DNA of 64,000 nt from Roseicitreum antarcticum (lineage in GTDB: Bacteria; Pseudomonadota; Alphaproteobacteria; Rhodobacterales; Rhodobacteraceae), in NCBI RefSeq assembly GCF_014681765.1, contig NZ_CP061498.1, positions 62,001-126,000 on the forward strand. Direction: 5' to 3'. This document shows, in pieces, positions 61,494 to 64,000 of the stretch. The notes under the pieces are model-generated. The model had not been told where the DNA came from. It searched no databases and was given only the letters and a program-made list of their open reading frames with translations. Both the position numbers and the translations under genes were made by a program. Positions within the stretch are counted from its first letter, which is position 1. Each line of letters opens with the position of its first letter.

Positions 61494-62993
61494 TTATGGA
61501 CGCGACACGGCTTTCCGCCTTCGCCACGCCTGCCACAGAGGCAAAAGCAGCAGCGCCACCGTCGCCACGACAAAGCCTGCCGCGATGGGCCGTTCCAGAA
61601 AAACCATCGGATCGCCGCGTGAAATCAGGAAGGCCCGGCGCAGGTTGGTTTCGATCAGCGGGCCCAGCACGAAGCCCAGCAGCAGCAGCGCAGGGCTGAA
61701 CTTTGCCAGCGCGAGAAGGTAGCCCACCAGCCCGATCGCTGCGACGGCCATGATGTCGAAGGTCAGCCCCCGAACCGAATAGACCCCAAGGCAGAGAAAC
61801 ACCAGGATCGCGGGATAGAGATAGTTGAACGGAATGCGCAGCATCGCGACCCAGATGCCGATCAGCGGCAGATTCAGGATCAAGAGCAACAGGTTGCCGA
61901 TTCCAAAACTGGCGACAAGGCCCCAGAACATCTCGGGCCGTGCCTCCAGCATCAGGGGGCCAGGCTGCACGCCGTGGATCACCAAGGCCCCCAGCATCAG
62001 CGCCATGATCGGATCGCCGGGGATGCCCAGGGTCAGCGTGGGCGCAAACGCGGTGATCGCGGCAGAATTGTTCGCGGCCTCTGGGCCCGCCACGCCCTCG
62101 ATCGCGCCATTGCCAAACCGCTCTGGCTGGCGCGCGATGCGGCGCTCCATCGAATAGCTGAGGAACGAAGACAGCGTCGATCCCGTGCCGGGCAACGCGC
62201 CGAAAAAGCTGCCAAGCGCACTGCCGCGCAGCGTGGGTAGGGCCATGCGGCGCAGATCTTCGCGCCGCGGCATCAGCCGCCTGAGGCCGATCCGTTCAGC
62301 CACGCCCTGGCGATCAGGGTCGCGGACATTGCCGATGACCTCGGCCACGCCAAAGAGCCCCATCGCCAGTGCCACAAGGTTGATGCCGTCCAGAAGCTCG
62401 GTTTGGGCGAAGGTGAACCTTTGCGCGCCGGAATTCACATCGGTGCCGACACAGCCCAGCAGCAGGCCCAGTGCTACCATGGCAAATCCCTTGGCAGGGC
62501 GGGCAGTGCCGATGGTCGAGGCCGCCACAAGACCCAGGATCATCATCGCGGCGTAATCCGCCGCGCCAAATGCCGTGGCCGCCCGCGACAGCCAGCCCGC
62601 CAGCATCACCAGAACGATGATGCCGATGACCGATCCAGTGAAAGACGAGGCCATTGCGGTGAACAGCGCGACACCGGCCCGCCCGTCCCGCGCCATCGGG
62701 TAGCCATCCAGCGTCGTCACCGCTGATTGCGGTGTGCCCGGCAGACGCAACAGGATCGACGCGACCGCGCCACCATATTGTGCGCCGTAATAGACACCTG
62801 CCAGCATGATCAGCGCTGCCTCGGGCGTGATGTAATAGGTGATCGGCAAAAGCAGCGAAATCGCTGCCATCGCGCCGATGCCCGGCAGCACGCCCACGAA
62901 TGTGCCCAGCACCACGCCCAGGAAGCAATAGATCAACACCCCAGGTTGCAGCACAAAGCCGATGCCGAACGTCAGTCCTTCCCATGTCGTCAT
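61494..62993 (-). CDS. tctA: TTT transporter large permease TctA (operon 3)
   Basis: A 499-residue permease: VVLGTFVGVLPGIGAMAAISLLLPITY, YYGAQYGGAVASILLRLPGTPQSAVTTLDGYPMARDGRAGVALF and TLTLGIPGDPIMALMLGALVIHGVQPGP. The ATG at 62993 overlaps the TctB TGA (ATGA), which decides against a GTG 15 bases upstream. Sequence and gene size are close to the operon 2 permease, less so to operon 1. Confidence 0.94.
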   Translation of the reverse strand: MTTWEGLTFGIGFVLQPGVLIYCFLGVVLGTFVGVLPGIGAMAAISLLLPITYYITPEAALIMLAGVYYGAQYGGAVASILLRLPGTPQSAVTTLDGYPMARDGRAGVALFTAMASSFTGSVIGIIVLVMLAGWLSRAATAFGAADYAAMMILGLVAASTIGTARPAKGFAMVALGLLLGCVGTDVNSGAQRFTFAQTELLDGINLVALAMGLFGVAEVIGNVRDPDRQGVAERIGLRRLMPRREDLRRMALPTLRGSALGSFFGALPGTGSTLSSFLSYSMERRIARQPERFGNGAIEGVAGPEAANNSAAITAFAPTLTLGIPGDPIMALMLGALVIHGVQPGPLMLEARPEMFWGLVASFGIGNLLLLILNLPLIGIWVAMLRIPFNYLYPAILVFLCLGVYSVRGLTFDIMAVAAIGLVGYLLALAKFSPALLLLGFVLGPLIETNLRRAFLISRGDPMVFLERPIAAGFVVATVALLLLPLWQAWRRRKAVSRP

Positions 62994-63436
62994 GTCAGGC
63001 GCGGCCACAGCGGAAGGGTCATCTGCAATCCCACGCTGAACACCAGCACGGTCAGCGCGGTGACGGCAGTTGCCAGCACGACACGCCAGCGCCAGCCTGG
63101 CCGTGGTGCCGGGATTGTGGCGACCAGAACAGCGGCGGCCGTCGCCCCGGCCAGGCCCAGCCGGGGCAGACCAAGCGCGAAAATAACGATTGCACCCAAG
63201 ACGGCGATGGCCGCGCCGACCTCAACCTTTGGGGCGGTGACGGTGCGTCCCAGCGCGGGCACCGCCACCACCAGCCCCAAGACGGACAGGACGCCCCCCA
63301 GAACAACGGGAAAGAACCCCGGCCCCATTCGGCGCAGAGTGCCGATGTCATAATGCACCGCAGCCCAGATCGCGACCCCGGCGCCAAGCGCCGCCAGGAT
63401 CACACCGCCACAGATGTCTGGCCAATCGCGCTGCAT
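62990..63436 (-). CDS. tctB: TTT transporter small permease TctB (operon 3)
   Basis: A 148-residue four-TM protein: ICGGVILAALGAGVAIWAAVHYDIGTLRRMGPGFFPVVLGGVLSVLGLVVAV contains the TctB R-MGPGFFP motif. Overlaps tctA by four bases and follows tctC by nine. Confidence 0.9.
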   Translation of the reverse strand: MQRDWPDICGGVILAALGAGVAIWAAVHYDIGTLRRMGPGFFPVVLGGVLSVLGLVVAVPALGRTVTAPKVEVGAAIAVLGAIVIFALGLPRLGLAGATAAAVLVATIPAPRPGWRWRVVLATAVTALTVLVFSVGLQMTLPLWPRLT

Positions 63437-63445
63437 CCCTGACCT

Positions 63446-64000
63446 TTACTGCGCCTGAACGCGGTCGATCACGGCGCCCCACATTGAGGTATCCCCGTCA
63501 ATGCGCGCGCGCAGATCATCGGGCGACCCCGGTGCGGCCTGCCAGCCGATCGCCAGAAGCTGCTCTTGCACCGCAGGATCGGCGAGGATCTCGGCAATCT
63601 CGGTGTTCAGGCGGTCGATGACGGCGGCATCGGTGCCTGCAGGCGCGATGAATGCGTTCCACAGCTCGGCCCTGAAATCGCTGGGCAGACCCGCGCTGCC
63701 GGCCAAGACCGGCACGTCAGGCGCCTGCGCGAAGGGCTCGGACGAGGTGATGCCCAGCATGCGCATCGTCCCGGCCTCGACGAAGGGCAGCGCGGCAGAG
63801 GGTGCCATGAAGCCCGCGTCGATCTCTCCGCCCAGGATCGAGGTCGTGACCTCGGCGTAGCTGGTAAACGGGATATGCAGCATGTTGACACCCGCCTCAG
63901 CCGCGAAAAGTTCGGCTGTCAGGTGCGCGCCAGAGCCTTGCCCGACCGACCCATAGGCGATTGCTTCGTCTTCCGCTCCGGCGGCGGCAACGAAGGTGTC
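63446..64000 (-). CDS. tctC: TTT transporter substrate-binding protein TctC (operon 3, C-terminal part)
   Basis: The last 184 residues are in the window: IAYGSVGQGSGAHLTAELFAAEAGVNMLHIPFTSYAEVTTSILGGEIDAGFMAPSAALPFVEAGTMRMLGIT, PDVPVLAGSAG and the terminal helix. The segment is domain 2 of a Bug-family protein. The N-terminus and signal peptide lie beyond the right edge. Confidence 0.9.
   Translation of the reverse strand, partial: DTFVAAAGAEDEAIAYGSVGQGSGAHLTAELFAAEAGVNMLHIPFTSYAEVTTSILGGEIDAGFMAPSAALPFVEAGTMRMLGITSSEPFAQAPDVPVLAGSAGLPSDFRAELWNAFIAPAGTDAAVIDRLNTEIAEILADPAVQEQLLAIGWQAAPGSPDDLRARIDGDTSMWGAVIDRVQAQ

Noticed and set aside
1-64000. CRISPR array or toxin-antitoxin/defence island
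   Set aside because: No regularly spaced repeats and no recognisable Cas, restriction, toxin or antitoxin protein were seen.

Overview
The window looks like a chromosomal stretch from an alphaproteobacterium of the Rhodobacteraceae / Roseobacter type. The basis is family content only: two tRNAs with alphaproteobacterial-style sequences, BluB, a TAXI-TRAP uptake system, three tripartite tricarboxylate transporter (TTT) operons, LysR/TetR/RpiR/Lrp catabolic regulators, and high-GC coding sequence. No taxonomic search could be run.

Region by region: 0-3.3 kb carries housekeeping genes (a truncated secreted protein at the edge, a Nu-class-like GST, a CoA-binding protein, rlmB, tRNA-Tyr and tRNA-Glu). 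A dead tyrosine integrase sits beside tRNA-Glu, followed by an orphan hybrid histidine kinase at 4.2-6.0 kb that appears translationally coupled to a 14-codon upstream ORF. At 6.7-16.3 kb lies a catabolic island: a PuuE-like deacetylase, an amidase with a tiny overlapping partner ORF, a fused TRAP permease with its TAXI binding protein, a carboxymuconolactone-decarboxylase-family protein, an alpha/beta hydrolase, a flavin reductase, a LysR regulator and a luciferase-like flavin monooxygenase. This is a plausible import, oxygenate and hydrolyse pathway for an amide or N-heterocycle.

From 16.4 to 30.5 kb, decayed IS110, IS3 and IS5 transposases surround bluB, a 2OG-Fe(II) oxygenase and an eight-gene block at 21.9-28.8 kb. 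That block holds a glycosyltransferase, an inositol-monophosphatase-like phosphatase, an FkbM methyltransferase (opposite strand), GTP cyclohydrolase II, a BchC-like dehydrogenase, a PTPS/QueD-like protein lacking key active-site residues, a methyltransferase and a RibD-type reductase. It looks like a biosynthetic route from GTP to a modified, possibly glycosylated pteridine or ribityl-pyrimidine, and is the best candidate here for an undescribed system. Two complementary halves of one IS3 transposase, on opposite strands about 10 kb apart, suggest the block was inverted.

From 30.5 to 45 kb is a mixed metabolic region with many broken genes (an FMN glutamate-synthase-like gene, pirin, a serine hydrolase, an ABC ATPase) beside intact glutathionyl-hydroquinone reductase, hemerythrin, peptide-binding protein, haloacid dehalogenase, TetR, a YdcZ-type transporter pair, acyl-CoA synthetase, GNAT, VOC dioxygenase-like and LysR genes. 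From 45 to 64 kb are three TTT operons with regulators (TetR with twin direct repeats; RpiR with palindromic operators), a probable N-methylproline/hydroxyproline catabolic locus with a broken dehydratase, an Lrp/MFS pair and a DUF305 protein. The third TTT operon runs off the right edge.
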